Of a stretch of DNA of 12,763 nucleotides, positions 1-6,525 are shown in pieces. The translations under genes and the position numbers were made by a program. Origin of the DNA: Planctomycetota bacterium (GTDB lineage: Bacteria; Planctomycetota; Planctomycetia; Gemmatales; Gemmataceae). The stretch spans positions 1 to 12,763 of the forward strand of contig JAGWVO010000069.1 of NCBI GenBank assembly GCA_018970845.1, in the 5' to 3' direction. The notes below the pieces were generated by a model. That model ran no database searches. It was given only the letters and a program-made list of their open reading frames with translations, and was not told the DNA's origin. Numbering within the stretch: position 1 is the stretch's first letter; every line of letters starts with the position of its first letter.

Positions 1-92
1 CCGGCAAGGTCAAGGCCGCGCCCCGAAACCGGAAGCCTGTGGGGGCCCTCAGGCGCGGCGACAGCGGCGAACCTGAGCCGTCGCGACCATAA
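1..92 (+). CDS. Possible C-terminal end of an upstream gene (partial, 5' end outside window)
   Basis: The frame starting at base 3 is open from the left edge to a TAA at 90-92 and encodes about 29 residues rich in Lys, Arg and Pro. Of the three rightward frames this one has the most G or C at third codon positions, as expected for coding sequence in this GC-rich genome. It would end 38 bases before the stop of the leftward gene at 131, a normal convergent spacing. The piece is too short to assign a family and could be plain intergenic DNA. Confidence 0.25.
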   Translation, partial: GKVKAAPRNRKPVGALRRGDSGEPEPSRP

Positions 93-130
93 TCGGCGTC
101 CCCAAAGGCCGGGCACGGAGTGGCTCCCCC

Positions 131-3100
131 CTAGCGCGCGGGGACTTCCTTGAGCTCATCGGCCGCTGAAACCGCGAGGAAGAAGCCGTGTGGATTGCTC
201 CCATTGGAGATCTTCAGCAAAATCGTGTTGGCGCCGGCCTTCAGTCGCACCGGCACGCGGAACTTGCCGGGCTTCGCGGCCTCGTGGGCCCGATCCTCAT
301 GGACCTTCTCACCGTTGACCCAGAGCCTGCTGCAGTCGTCGGCTCCCAGCAGGATCAAGCCCGGCTGGGCCACGGGCGACTCGAGAACCAGGGCGGCGTA
401 CGAGACGCTGTTGGCGGCCGAGGGCCCATGGATCTCCTGGAGATTGACATAACCTGCCGAGTCGGGCCTTGCCACGCGCCACGAGACGGCGCCGTCCTTC
501 CCCTTCAATGTCGAGGCGAAGTCTAGCTTACGCTCGGGTTCCATCGGCGTTTCGAATCCGGCGTCGCCACCCTCCCCTCCCTCCAGGGGGCCGATGAGGC
601 GGAAGGCCTTGGGCGCCAGGGCGGCCGACTTGAGGGTGAGCAGGTGCTCGCAAATGTCAAGCAGGTCGTCCTCGGTCATGTAGGCCACCAGGTTGGCCGG
701 CATGATCGATTCCTGAAGGCGGTTCCGCTCCTCGATTTCCTTCTTCGGGATGCGGTGATCCTTCCCGTTGGCGTCGCGCAGCACGACAGCCTCGTTGTTC
801 TCCTCGACCAACAGGCCCGAGATGGCCTGGCCCTTGGTCGTTGAGACGGCATGGACGAGATACTGGTCGGCAATGGCCTTGGACGGCGTGAGCAGGGAGT
901 CGAGAAGGTTCTCACGACTGGCCTTCTTGCCGATCTGCGAGAGGTCGGGGCCGATCTGCCCGCCGCGCCCTTCAACCATGTGGCACTTGAGGCATTGCAG
1001 GTCGCTCTTGGCACTGGCTTCCAGCAGGGCCTTGCCCCGGGCGGCGTTGCCCGCGCGCGTGGCCAGCTTGGCGGCGGAGGGCAATTTTTTGGCGTCGATC
1101 CGCCCGGGTGCCGGAAAGGCGATCATCGCCTTGTTGCGGAGATCCTGGTAAGGACTGTTGCGGAGCAACCGTCCGGTGTCGGCAACCAGGGCTTCGGGCA
1201 GCTTGCCGGCATCCTTCTGTTCCAAAAGCCAGGCGCTACCCGCCCTGGTGTTGGCCAGGGCCTCGAGGGCCGGCCCGCTGGCATTACCGTTGGCGAGCAA
1301 CCCGCGCAGGGCCAAAAGCGCCGGTTCTGTTGCTTGGGTTTTTTGCCTGGTGGAGGCAAGTTCGCCGAGCGCTGAGCAGGCCTTGGCGGACAAGGCCCCG
1401 CCCTGTTTCGCCACTTGCTCAAGGGCCTTGGCGGAATCCCCTGAAGGCAACTTACCCAAGGTGGATATGGCCCGTTCCCTCAGGGGGACGGGTTGGGTGG
1501 CGTCGGAAGCAATGACGGCGGCGGTTGGCACGGCCCCGAGGTTGCCGGTCGCCGCGCAAAGGGCGAGGTACTCGGGTGCCATGGCCTTGTCCTTTTCCAA
1601 CTGGGCGAGGGTCTTGCCGAGGGCGCCATCCTTGGCAAGGGCCGACCATTTGCCGGGCAGGTGAAGGGCGAGGGCATCAACCACCCGGGCCCTGACCGCC
1701 TGCGAAGTGGCCGGGACAAGCAGGTCGAGCAGGGTTTTTCCGGCATCCGCCCCGTCGTCGCCAGAAACGAAGTCAACGATGCGGATGCTGTCGGCATCGG
1801 AGATTCCACCCTGGCCCAGCCGGTCGCGCAGTCGCTTGGCCAGCCCGGGTGGCCTGAGTTCAAAAGCCAGGGCCGCCGTTCGGTCGTTCCATTCGGGCAG
1901 GGCGCTGGCAAATGATTCGAGCGCCGCGTGGTGGCGGGCTTCCTCCTGGCCCGCCGCGATCGCCATCGCCTTGGCCAGGAAGACATCCTTGCCATCCCAG
2001 GCCTTGGCGGCCTTCAGGATGGCCTCGCCAGCCTTGGCGGCATCAGCTCGCCTGAGGCCCACGAGGATTTCCCGGCTCACGCCGGAATCGGCCAAGGGCA
2101 GGTTGGCCGCGAGGCTTGAGGCCTTGGGATAGTCGCGGACCAGGCGGGCCGCCTGCGCCGCCAAACCGGGTTTGTCGAGGCCATCGATGTCGGCCGCGGT
2201 GATTTCCCCGACTTCCGCCAGCACCCACCGGGCCCTGGCCTTGAGCCATTCCGGATGATTTCCAGTCGCCCACGCCCGAACGGCCTTCGCGGCCTCCGCC
2301 GGTTCTTGTGAGCGGAACCAGGCGAACGCCATGCCCCTGGTGGCCAGGCAGGGCGAGGCGAGCGCCTCGCGGGCTTCGGCGGCATTTGTCACCTTCACGG
2401 GTCCGGGTGATGGCTTGTGCCCCGGCGGGGCCAGGCGGAAGATGCGTCCGCGCGTGGTGTCTCCCATGCCGTGGCCGCCGACGCCCGGGTCGTACCAATC
2501 GGCAACGAATACCGAGCCATCAGGCGCCACGCGCACATCGCTGGGCCGGAACCAGTTGTCGGTGCTGGTGACCATGTCTTCCCGCGTGACATCGAAACCG
2601 GCGCCCTTGGGCGTGGCCGTGTAGCAGCGGAGTTGGCGTGGTCCGGCGTCGGTGTGCAGCATCTGTCCCCTGTATTTCTCGGGCAGAAGCTGTCCCTCGT
2701 AAAAGCACATGCCTGTCGGGCTGCCGAAGAATGTCCGCAGCACCTTGGGAACGATTCCCGGCTGCTCCTCATGCCAGTGGGTTTGGCCGGCGCCCCGGGG
2801 ATGATAGCCATAGTTTCCCCCCGGCATCACGAAGCAGATCCTCGTCTGCTGGTTGCCGTCATCGTCGTTGTCGGAGATGAAGACATTCCCGAAGCTGTCG
2901 ACGGCGGCCATGTAATTGTTGCGGAAGTTGTGGGCGATCAGTTCCAGGTTCCGGCCGTCCATGTCGCATCGCCAGATCGTGCCGGCGCGCAGGGTTGTGG
3001 TGTTGCTTGTGAACGATTCGCCCTTGCCGTCGCTGGCCTTGAGGTCGCGCACGCCCGCGTCGCCGACCGAGAAATAGAGTTTTCCGTCGGGGCCGATCGT

Positions 3101-3613
3101 GATGCCATGCACGCCGTGGTCGTGGTCGATGCCCTGAAATCCGGTGAGGAACTTGACAGGCGGCCCGTCCGCCTTGTTGTCGCCATCCTTGTCTTCCAGG
3201 AGAAGGATGTCCGGCGACTGACACAGGAACACCTTGCAACCCTTGCCGGAGGGATTGGAAGCCACGGCGATGCCGATGGGGCTCATGATCTCCCGGGACT
3301 GGTAAAAGGTGACGCCGTTGTCGGCGGTGCCGTCGTTGTTCGTGTCGCTGAGGATCACGATCCTGTCGCCTTCGGAACGAAGGGGTGGTTGCCCGCGCAA
3401 CTTGCGGCGGTAGTTCACCGCCTCGCAAACCCAGATCCTGCCGGAAGGGTCGATGTCGAATGTGGTGGGATTCACGAACAGCGGCTCGGACGCCCAAAGG
3501 CGCATTTCCAGGCCGGGGGAAACGGTGAAGCTGGCCGCCTGCTTTTCAGGTGGCAACTGGTTCGGGCCGGAAATCACCAAAATCCATGCAGGCAATAGGG
3601 TTGCGGAGAGCAT
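131..3613 (-). CDS. Exported PVC-type dehydrogenase/HEAT-repeat/cytochrome c protein
   Basis: This 1160-residue protein has the architecture of the planctomycete/verrucomicrobial 'membrane-bound dehydrogenase' family. Residues 1 to about 20 form a short hydrophobic export signal. Residues about 28-398 are the glucose/sorbosone-dehydrogenase-like beta-propeller, with Asp-rich calcium-type loops at D90-D98, D141-D149 and D248-D252. An Ala/Leu-rich helical region, probably HEAT repeats, spans about 405-850. A class I cytochrome c domain follows, with haem motif CLKCH at 874-878 and a likely distal ligand M971 in SIMPANL. The last ~140 residues look like a beta-sandwich (PA14 or sugar-binding type). 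The family is thought to oxidise sugars or alcohols in the periplasm and pass electrons to the haem; the substrate is unknown. The ATG at 3613 is fixed by an in-frame stop at 3625-3623 with no other start between, and GAGGA lies 6 bases upstream. It stands alone, divergent from the metallopeptidase gene. Confidence 0.93.
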   Translation of the reverse strand: MLSATLLPAWILVISGPNQLPPEKQAASFTVSPGLEMRLWASEPLFVNPTTFDIDPSGRIWVCEAVNYRRKLRGQPPLRSEGDRIVILSDTNNDGTADNGVTFYQSREIMSPIGIAVASNPSGKGCKVFLCQSPDILLLEDKDGDNKADGPPVKFLTGFQGIDHDHGVHGITIGPDGKLYFSVGDAGVRDLKASDGKGESFTSNTTTLRAGTIWRCDMDGRNLELIAHNFRNNYMAAVDSFGNVFISDNDDDGNQQTRICFVMPGGNYGYHPRGAGQTHWHEEQPGIVPKVLRTFFGSPTGMCFYEGQLLPEKYRGQMLHTDAGPRQLRCYTATPKGAGFDVTREDMVTSTDNWFRPSDVRVAPDGSVFVADWYDPGVGGHGMGDTTRGRIFRLAPPGHKPSPGPVKVTNAAEAREALASPCLATRGMAFAWFRSQEPAEAAKAVRAWATGNHPEWLKARARWVLAEVGEITAADIDGLDKPGLAAQAARLVRDYPKASSLAANLPLADSGVSREILVGLRRADAAKAGEAILKAAKAWDGKDVFLAKAMAIAAGQEEARHHAALESFASALPEWNDRTAALAFELRPPGLAKRLRDRLGQGGISDADSIRIVDFVSGDDGADAGKTLLDLLVPATSQAVRARVVDALALHLPGKWSALAKDGALGKTLAQLEKDKAMAPEYLALCAATGNLGAVPTAAVIASDATQPVPLRERAISTLGKLPSGDSAKALEQVAKQGGALSAKACSALGELASTRQKTQATEPALLALRGLLANGNASGPALEALANTRAGSAWLLEQKDAGKLPEALVADTGRLLRNSPYQDLRNKAMIAFPAPGRIDAKKLPSAAKLATRAGNAARGKALLEASAKSDLQCLKCHMVEGRGGQIGPDLSQIGKKASRENLLDSLLTPSKAIADQYLVHAVSTTKGQAISGLLVEENNEAVVLRDANGKDHRIPKKEIEERNRLQESIMPANLVAYMTEDDLLDICEHLLTLKSAALAPKAFRLIGPLEGGEGGDAGFETPMEPERKLDFASTLKGKDGAVSWRVARPDSAGYVNLQEIHGPSAANSVSYAALVLESPVAQPGLILLGADDCSRLWVNGEKVHEDRAHEAAKPGKFRVPVRLKAGANTILLKISNGSNPHGFFLAVSAADELKEVPAR

Positions 3614-3675
3614 GTCGCATCCTCAGCAATCTTGGGGAGGGAATGTCATTCATCAGCGTAACATTCCCACCGGAC

Positions 3676-3705
3676 TTGGAAAAGCGGCTTCAACCAACAT
3701 GTAAA
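3676..3705 (+). promoter_or_regulatory. Weak candidate sigma-70 promoter for the metallopeptidase gene
   Basis: TTGGAA (3676-3681) and TGTAAA (3700-3705) are separated by 18 bases in the 155-base divergent intergenic region. Each box matches the consensus at 4 of 6 positions. Transcription would start near 3712, giving a leader of about 57 bases. The short inverted pair CTTGGA/TCCAAG also brackets this stretch. Consensus matching in planctomycetes is unreliable, so this is only a candidate. Confidence 0.2.
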
Positions 3706-3768
3706 CCGTCCAAGGGTGAGGTGCGTAATGAGATTCATGAGAATTTTTAAGGTGGAGGGGGTAAGACC

Positions 3769-4488
3769 ATGTTGATGCCGGATCTCTGGTACTTCGTGTT
3801 TCTGGCGCCCGGAATCCTCCTGGCCATGTGGGCCCAGTGGAGGGTTCATGCCGCTTATTCATGGGCTTCAGGCATTGGCTCGGGAGTCCGGGCGACTGGA
3901 GCTGAGACCGCCGCGGCCATCCTGCGCGCCGAAGGTGTCGCCGATGTCGGGATCGAACCTGTCGAGGGCCAGCTTTCAGACCATTACGACCCGCAGTCCA
4001 AGGTTTTGAGGCTCAGCGAGGGCGTTTATGGCTCTGAATCGTTGGCCGCCTTGGGAATCGCGGCCCATGAGGCGGGCCATGCCTTGCAGGATGCCCATCG
4101 TTATCCGCTCATGGCTTTGCGCGGCGCCCTGGTTCCCATGGCCAGCCTCGGCTCGAATATGAGTTGGTTCGTGATCCTGGCCGGCACGCTGATGCTCGCG
4201 GCGCACCTGGCGCTTGGAAAAATCGTCCTCCTTGCGGGGATCGGTTTGTTCTCCCTGACGGTTCTGTTCCAGTTGGTGAACCTGCCGGTGGAATTTGATG
4301 CGAGCCGACGAGCCAGGATCGCGCTGCTCCAAAACGGATTGGTTTCCCAGGAGGAGGATGCCGTTGTCGCCAAGGTGCTTGACGCCGCCGCGCTCACCTA
4401 TGTTGCCGCGACCCTGACTTCGATCCTGACCTTGCTCTATTACCTATGGCGATCGGGGCTTTTAGGCGGAAACAACAGCGATGAATGA
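3769..4488 (+). CDS. YugP-family membrane zinc metallopeptidase (neutral zinc metallopeptidase)
   Basis: The 239-residue product matches the Zn_peptidase_2/YugP family in length and motifs. An N-terminal membrane segment (about residues 6-22) is followed by a soluble catalytic part with the HExxH motif HEAGH at 100-104. Two central hydrophobic segments (about 120-170) come next, then the conserved VEFDASRRA motif, where E175 is the likely third zinc ligand. A final membrane segment lies at about 208-228. By family it should be an integral membrane protease; its substrate is unknown. The ATG at 3769 has GGAGG about 7-10 bases upstream; an in-frame ATG at 3775 is a less likely alternative. The gene is monocistronic, divergent from the PVC dehydrogenase gene and closed by the hairpin just after its stop. 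No key residue is missing. Confidence 0.93.
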   Translation: MLMPDLWYFVFLAPGILLAMWAQWRVHAAYSWASGIGSGVRATGAETAAAILRAEGVADVGIEPVEGQLSDHYDPQSKVLRLSEGVYGSESLAALGIAAHEAGHALQDAHRYPLMALRGALVPMASLGSNMSWFVILAGTLMLAAHLALGKIVLLAGIGLFSLTVLFQLVNLPVEFDASRRARIALLQNGLVSQEEDAVVAKVLDAAALTYVAATLTSILTLLYYLWRSGLLGGNNSDE

Positions 4489-4490
4489 CA

Positions 4491-4520
4491 TGAGGGAGGG
4501 AATATTCATCCCCTCCCTCA
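4491..4520. terminator. Perfect 10-bp hairpin between convergent genes, likely bidirectional terminator
   Basis: TGAGGGAGGG (4491-4500) and CCCTCCCTCA (4511-4520) form a perfect 10-bp stem around a 10-base loop. The structure begins 2 bases after the metallopeptidase stop and lies 24 bases beyond the stop of the leftward DUF6717 gene. Neither strand has a good U-tract after the stem (AAAATCAA rightward, TGTCATTC leftward). It is therefore not a classical intrinsic terminator, but its position between convergent stops points to transcript-end formation or stabilisation for both genes. Confidence 0.65.
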
Positions 4521-4544
4521 AAATCAACCTTCGATCGGTCGGGT

Positions 4545-5015
4545 TTATTCGGGAGCTTGAACGAATCTGGTCGTCATGGTTCCCGGAGCGGGATTCCAGA
4601 TGGGATCAACGCCTTCCCTGAGATGCGTGATTTTCACAGCGATCCTCATCGGTCGTTCGCTGAAGTACTTCCCCAGAGCCGGACAGAGCCAGCCTTCCAT
4701 GATGGTTCCGTTGACTTCACCCCTGTACCAGTTTCCAGACCTGTTCCACGCCGCCGAATCGCGCTCAAAATGCCGGTCGGGATCACCCGGTCTGACCCAA
4801 TCCAAGACCGCGTCGCAACCCTCGAACGGTTCCTGGGAAAACTGGATGGTGATTCCGCCGGAACCATCGATACCCTTTGCCCTGACAATCTCCGAGATCA
4901 TTTCCGAAATACCGGAAACGAAAGCTTCCCTGTGCAAATTGGTCGTGGGGTCGTCAAAAACCCAGGTGGAAGGGTTGATCAAATAGGGATGAAGTTCCTG
5001 AACAGCGCTGCTCAT
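4545..5015 (-). CDS. DUF6717-family protein of unknown function
   Basis: This is a 156-residue cytoplasmic protein with no signal peptide or membrane segment. The pattern is that of DUF6717: WVFDDP near the N-terminus, EAFVSGI..MI after it, a central LDWVR, then NWYR, then GWLCPALGKYF near the C-terminus. These motifs occur in the family's usual order over the usual length. The family is found in planctomycetes and other bacteria and has no known function. The frame could begin at GTG 5018, but the ATG at 5015 is preferred because GGGAG lies 6 bases upstream of it and only 3 upstream of the GTG. It is the last gene of a leftward series, about 109 bases after the 79-residue gene, and ends 24 bases before the shared hairpin. 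The rightward frames over the same bases carry no recognisable motif and are shadows. Confidence 0.85.
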   Translation of the reverse strand: MSSAVQELHPYLINPSTWVFDDPTTNLHREAFVSGISEMISEIVRAKGIDGSGGITIQFSQEPFEGCDAVLDWVRPGDPDRHFERDSAAWNRSGNWYRGEVNGTIMEGWLCPALGKYFSERPMRIAVKITHLREGVDPIWNPAPGTMTTRFVQAPE

Positions 5016-5021
5016 CACGCA

Positions 5022-5026
5022 CTCCC
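5022..5026 (-). promoter_or_regulatory. Ribosome binding site GGGAG that sets the DUF6717 start
   Basis: On the minus strand GGGAG is followed by 6 bases and then ATG at 5015. The overlapping GTG at 5018 would leave only 3 bases, so the site favours the ATG. Confidence 0.6.
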
Positions 5027-5066
5027 GAATGAATAAAGGTGTAACAAATATCGTTCGGCAAAAGGT

Positions 5067-5110
5067 GGTCGATTTTCTGGGAAATCTTTCTCGAATCCGA
5101 AAAATCGACC
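5067..5110 (-). terminator. Inverted repeat hairpin between two leftward genes
   Basis: GGTCGATTTT (5067-5076) and AAAATCGACC (5101-5110) are perfect 10-bp complements around a 24-base loop. The structure starts 14 bases after the stop of the 79-residue gene and ends about 50 bases before the DUF6717 start. On the minus strand the stem is followed by ACCTTTTGCC, a weak U-run, so it could terminate or attenuate transcription. A second, mutually exclusive hairpin can form between GATTT (5071-5075) and AAATC (5082-5086), which share bases with the long stem. An operator or attenuator is an alternative reading. Confidence 0.45.
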
Positions 5111-5124
5111 TTCAGCCCCCGCGG

Positions 5125-5364
5125 TCAGCCCCCGGGTTTTGGTTCCTCATGAACATGGAACTGGGCATACAGGCACGGCACATCGGTTGATCGCTCCTCG
5201 CCTTCGAAGTGAAAGCGGAAGAACTCCGCGCCGCCGGAGTGGAATGCCGTCACCCGCGCCTTGAAAACCTGGCCCCGGTTGATGGTTCCACCCTCGGCCG
5301 TGCGAAAAGACCGGCGGCAGATGAAATCGTGGATTCGGTTCCTGTTCGCTTGCTGCTTGTCCAT
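5125..5364 (-). CDS. Small hypothetical protein, 79 residues
   Basis: I do not recognise this family. The product is a small soluble-looking protein with a basic, polar N-terminus (MDKQQANRNR) and a central RTAEGG..NRGQVF stretch that suggests beta-strands. An aromatic segment GAEFFRFHFEG follows, and the end is His/Glu-rich (FHVHEE). There is no signal peptide, membrane segment or metal-binding Cys pair. The frame extends upstream to an ATG at 5406, but the ATG at 5364 is chosen because a strong GGAGG lies 8 bases before it and the extra 14 residues have no such site. It lies 81 bases after the TIM-barrel gene and about 109 bases before the DUF6717 gene, in the same direction. The strong ribosome binding site is the main argument that it is real. 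Confidence 0.65.
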   Translation of the reverse strand: MDKQQANRNRIHDFICRRSFRTAEGGTINRGQVFKARVTAFHSGGAEFFRFHFEGEERSTDVPCLYAQFHVHEEPKPGG

Positions 5365-5372
5365 TCCTGTTT

Positions 5373-5377
5373 CCTCC
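5373..5377 (-). promoter_or_regulatory. Ribosome binding site GGAGG that sets the 79-residue gene start
   Basis: GGAGG on the minus strand is followed by 8 bases and ATG at 5364. It selects this start over the longer frame from 5406 and supports translation of the small gene. Confidence 0.7.
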
Positions 5378-5445
5378 GGTGTCCCCTGACATGGATGATT
5401 CGCCATGACGGCCGGACGATTCAGTGGAATGGGCCGATTCTGTAT

Positions 5446-6444
5446 TCAGCCGTAGGCTTTCCGCAGGACAGCCAGGCTTTTGGGAATGGCTGTGGCCGGG
5501 TTCTCCTTGCCTTCCATCTCCAGGGAAATGTAGCCCTTGTAGCCAGCCTTGCGGAGAATCCCAGCCACGCGGGCATTGTCAATCTCGAGGGTGTACCACT
5601 CCCCGCCCCCGGGGTAGGTCTTGGCCTGGACAAGCACGGCTTGGGGCGCCAAGGCTTCCATCTGGGGGTACATCTCCTCAAGGAAATTGCCGGTGTCGAG
5701 GGTCGCCTTGAGCCATGGGCTGTTGACGGCAGCGATGACCTTGAGCACCCCCGCCGCCTCCCTTCCAAGGCCCCAGTGATTTTCCAGCCCCATCACGACC
5801 CCCAGTTTCTCGGCTCTCTTGCAAAGCTGGGAGAAGCTGTCATTCACCCAGGCGAACCCTTCTTCGTCGGTATGCCCTGGCAACCTTGGTTCGATGCCCT
5901 TGTTGGCCATGAGGGCGTCGAAGTTCTTGCTGGTGCCCCAGCGGCCCGTGTTGACGCGGATGGTGGGAATGCCCAACTCGTGAGCCAATTCAAGGCATTT
6001 GGCGGTGTGCTCGATGTTTTGCTTTCGCTTTTCGTTGTCGGGAGTCACGAACCCTTGATGGGTGGAGAAACCCATCAGGGGCAGGCCCAGGGAAAAGGCC
6101 CGCCGCTTGATTCGATGGAGCAGGGAATTGTCAACCGTTCCACCCGCGGCCTTGGCGGCTTCCTCCATGTGGACATGCAGGATCTCGACGCCATCGAATC
6201 CCATGTCCGAGGCCTTTTCGAGGCAGGCCTCGATGGGAACGGGAGCGCCCTTGAAGTGCCAGAAGGAATAAGTGGACACGCCGATGCGGTATGGCCGGGC
6301 AACCGCTTCCGCCGCCTTTGCGCAAGTTGTCATGGAGAGCGCGGATATCGAGGCCAAGGCGGCGCGGCGGGTCAGCCTGTTTGTTCCCGGAATGGCGGTT
6401 GGGCAAGCAATGAATGGCTGGGATGTCATGACGGGTAGTTCCAT
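5446..6444 (-). CDS. Tat-exported sugar phosphate isomerase/epimerase (xylose isomerase-like TIM barrel)
   Basis: The 332-residue product is an AP-endonuclease-2/xylose-isomerase-like TIM barrel. A twin-arginine signal begins at LTRRAALAS (R26-R27) and ends near AKAAEA, so export by the Tat pathway in folded form is likely. Barrel motifs run from IGVSTYSF through GFDGVEI, RVNTG, GLENHWG and TLDTGN to VQAKTY and ISLEMEG. By analogy with D-tagatose 3-epimerase, the divalent metal ligands would be E221, D250, Q273 and E309; the third is usually His in that enzyme. The substrate, presumably a sugar or sugar derivative, cannot be told from the sequence. ATG 6444 is chosen over 6489 because AAGG lies 4 bases upstream and the longer form only adds an unsupported extension before the signal peptide; 6429 is also possible. 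It is divergent from the DUF1559 gene and first of three leftward genes. Confidence 0.88.
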   Translation of the reverse strand: MELPVMTSQPFIACPTAIPGTNRLTRRAALASISALSMTTCAKAAEAVARPYRIGVSTYSFWHFKGAPVPIEACLEKASDMGFDGVEILHVHMEEAAKAAGGTVDNSLLHRIKRRAFSLGLPLMGFSTHQGFVTPDNEKRKQNIEHTAKCLELAHELGIPTIRVNTGRWGTSKNFDALMANKGIEPRLPGHTDEEGFAWVNDSFSQLCKRAEKLGVVMGLENHWGLGREAAGVLKVIAAVNSPWLKATLDTGNFLEEMYPQMEALAPQAVLVQAKTYPGGGEWYTLEIDNARVAGILRKAGYKGYISLEMEGKENPATAIPKSLAVLRKAYG

Positions 6445-6458
6445 GAAGCCTTTTTCAT

Positions 6459-6487
6459 TTGGAATTCGCCAAAAACCCAAGCATAAC
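6459..6487 (+). promoter_or_regulatory. Candidate sigma-70 promoter for the DUF1559-lipoprotein-sulfatase genes
   Basis: TTGGAA (6459-6464) and CATAAC (6482-6487) are spaced by 17 bases in the short AT-rich region between the divergent TIM-barrel and DUF1559 genes. Each box matches the consensus at 4 of 6 positions. Transcription would start near 6494, giving a leader of about 32 bases before ATG 6526. ACAT-GAT-ATGT, a small interrupted palindrome, overlaps the -10 region and could be a regulator site. Confidence 0.35.
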
Positions 6488-6513
6488 ATGATATGTCATT
6501 CATTGATTCATAC

Positions 6514-6518
6514 GGAGG
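6514..6518 (+). promoter_or_regulatory. Ribosome binding site GGAGG that sets the DUF1559 start
   Basis: GGAGG is followed by 7 bases and ATG 6526. It decides against the longer frame from ATG 6493, which would put extra residues before the prepilin leader. Confidence 0.8.
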
Positions 6519-6525
6519 AACGAAC

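Noticed and set aside
41..80. Short leftward frame from an ATG near 90 at the left edge
   Set aside because: It closes after about 13 codons, has no ribosome binding site and shows no motif.
1000..2100. Recurring GCCTTGGC-like words in the PVC dehydrogenase gene
   Set aside because: They are Ala-Lys-Ala codons (GCC AAG GCC) in an alanine-rich helical repeat region. Spacing is irregular, so they are not a DNA repeat.
2417..3598. Long rightward open frame (393 codons) opposite the PVC dehydrogenase gene
   Set aside because: It lies wholly antisense to a gene with clear family motifs and shows no motif of its own. Long antisense frames are expected at this GC content.
4557..5036. Rightward frames of 136 and 159 codons over the DUF6717 gene
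   Set aside because: The minus-strand translation carries DUF6717 motifs and a ribosome binding site; the rightward frames have neither.
5209..6438. 409-codon rightward frame opposite the TIM-barrel gene
   Set aside because: It overlaps two better-supported leftward genes and its translation has no recognisable domain, so it is a shadow frame.
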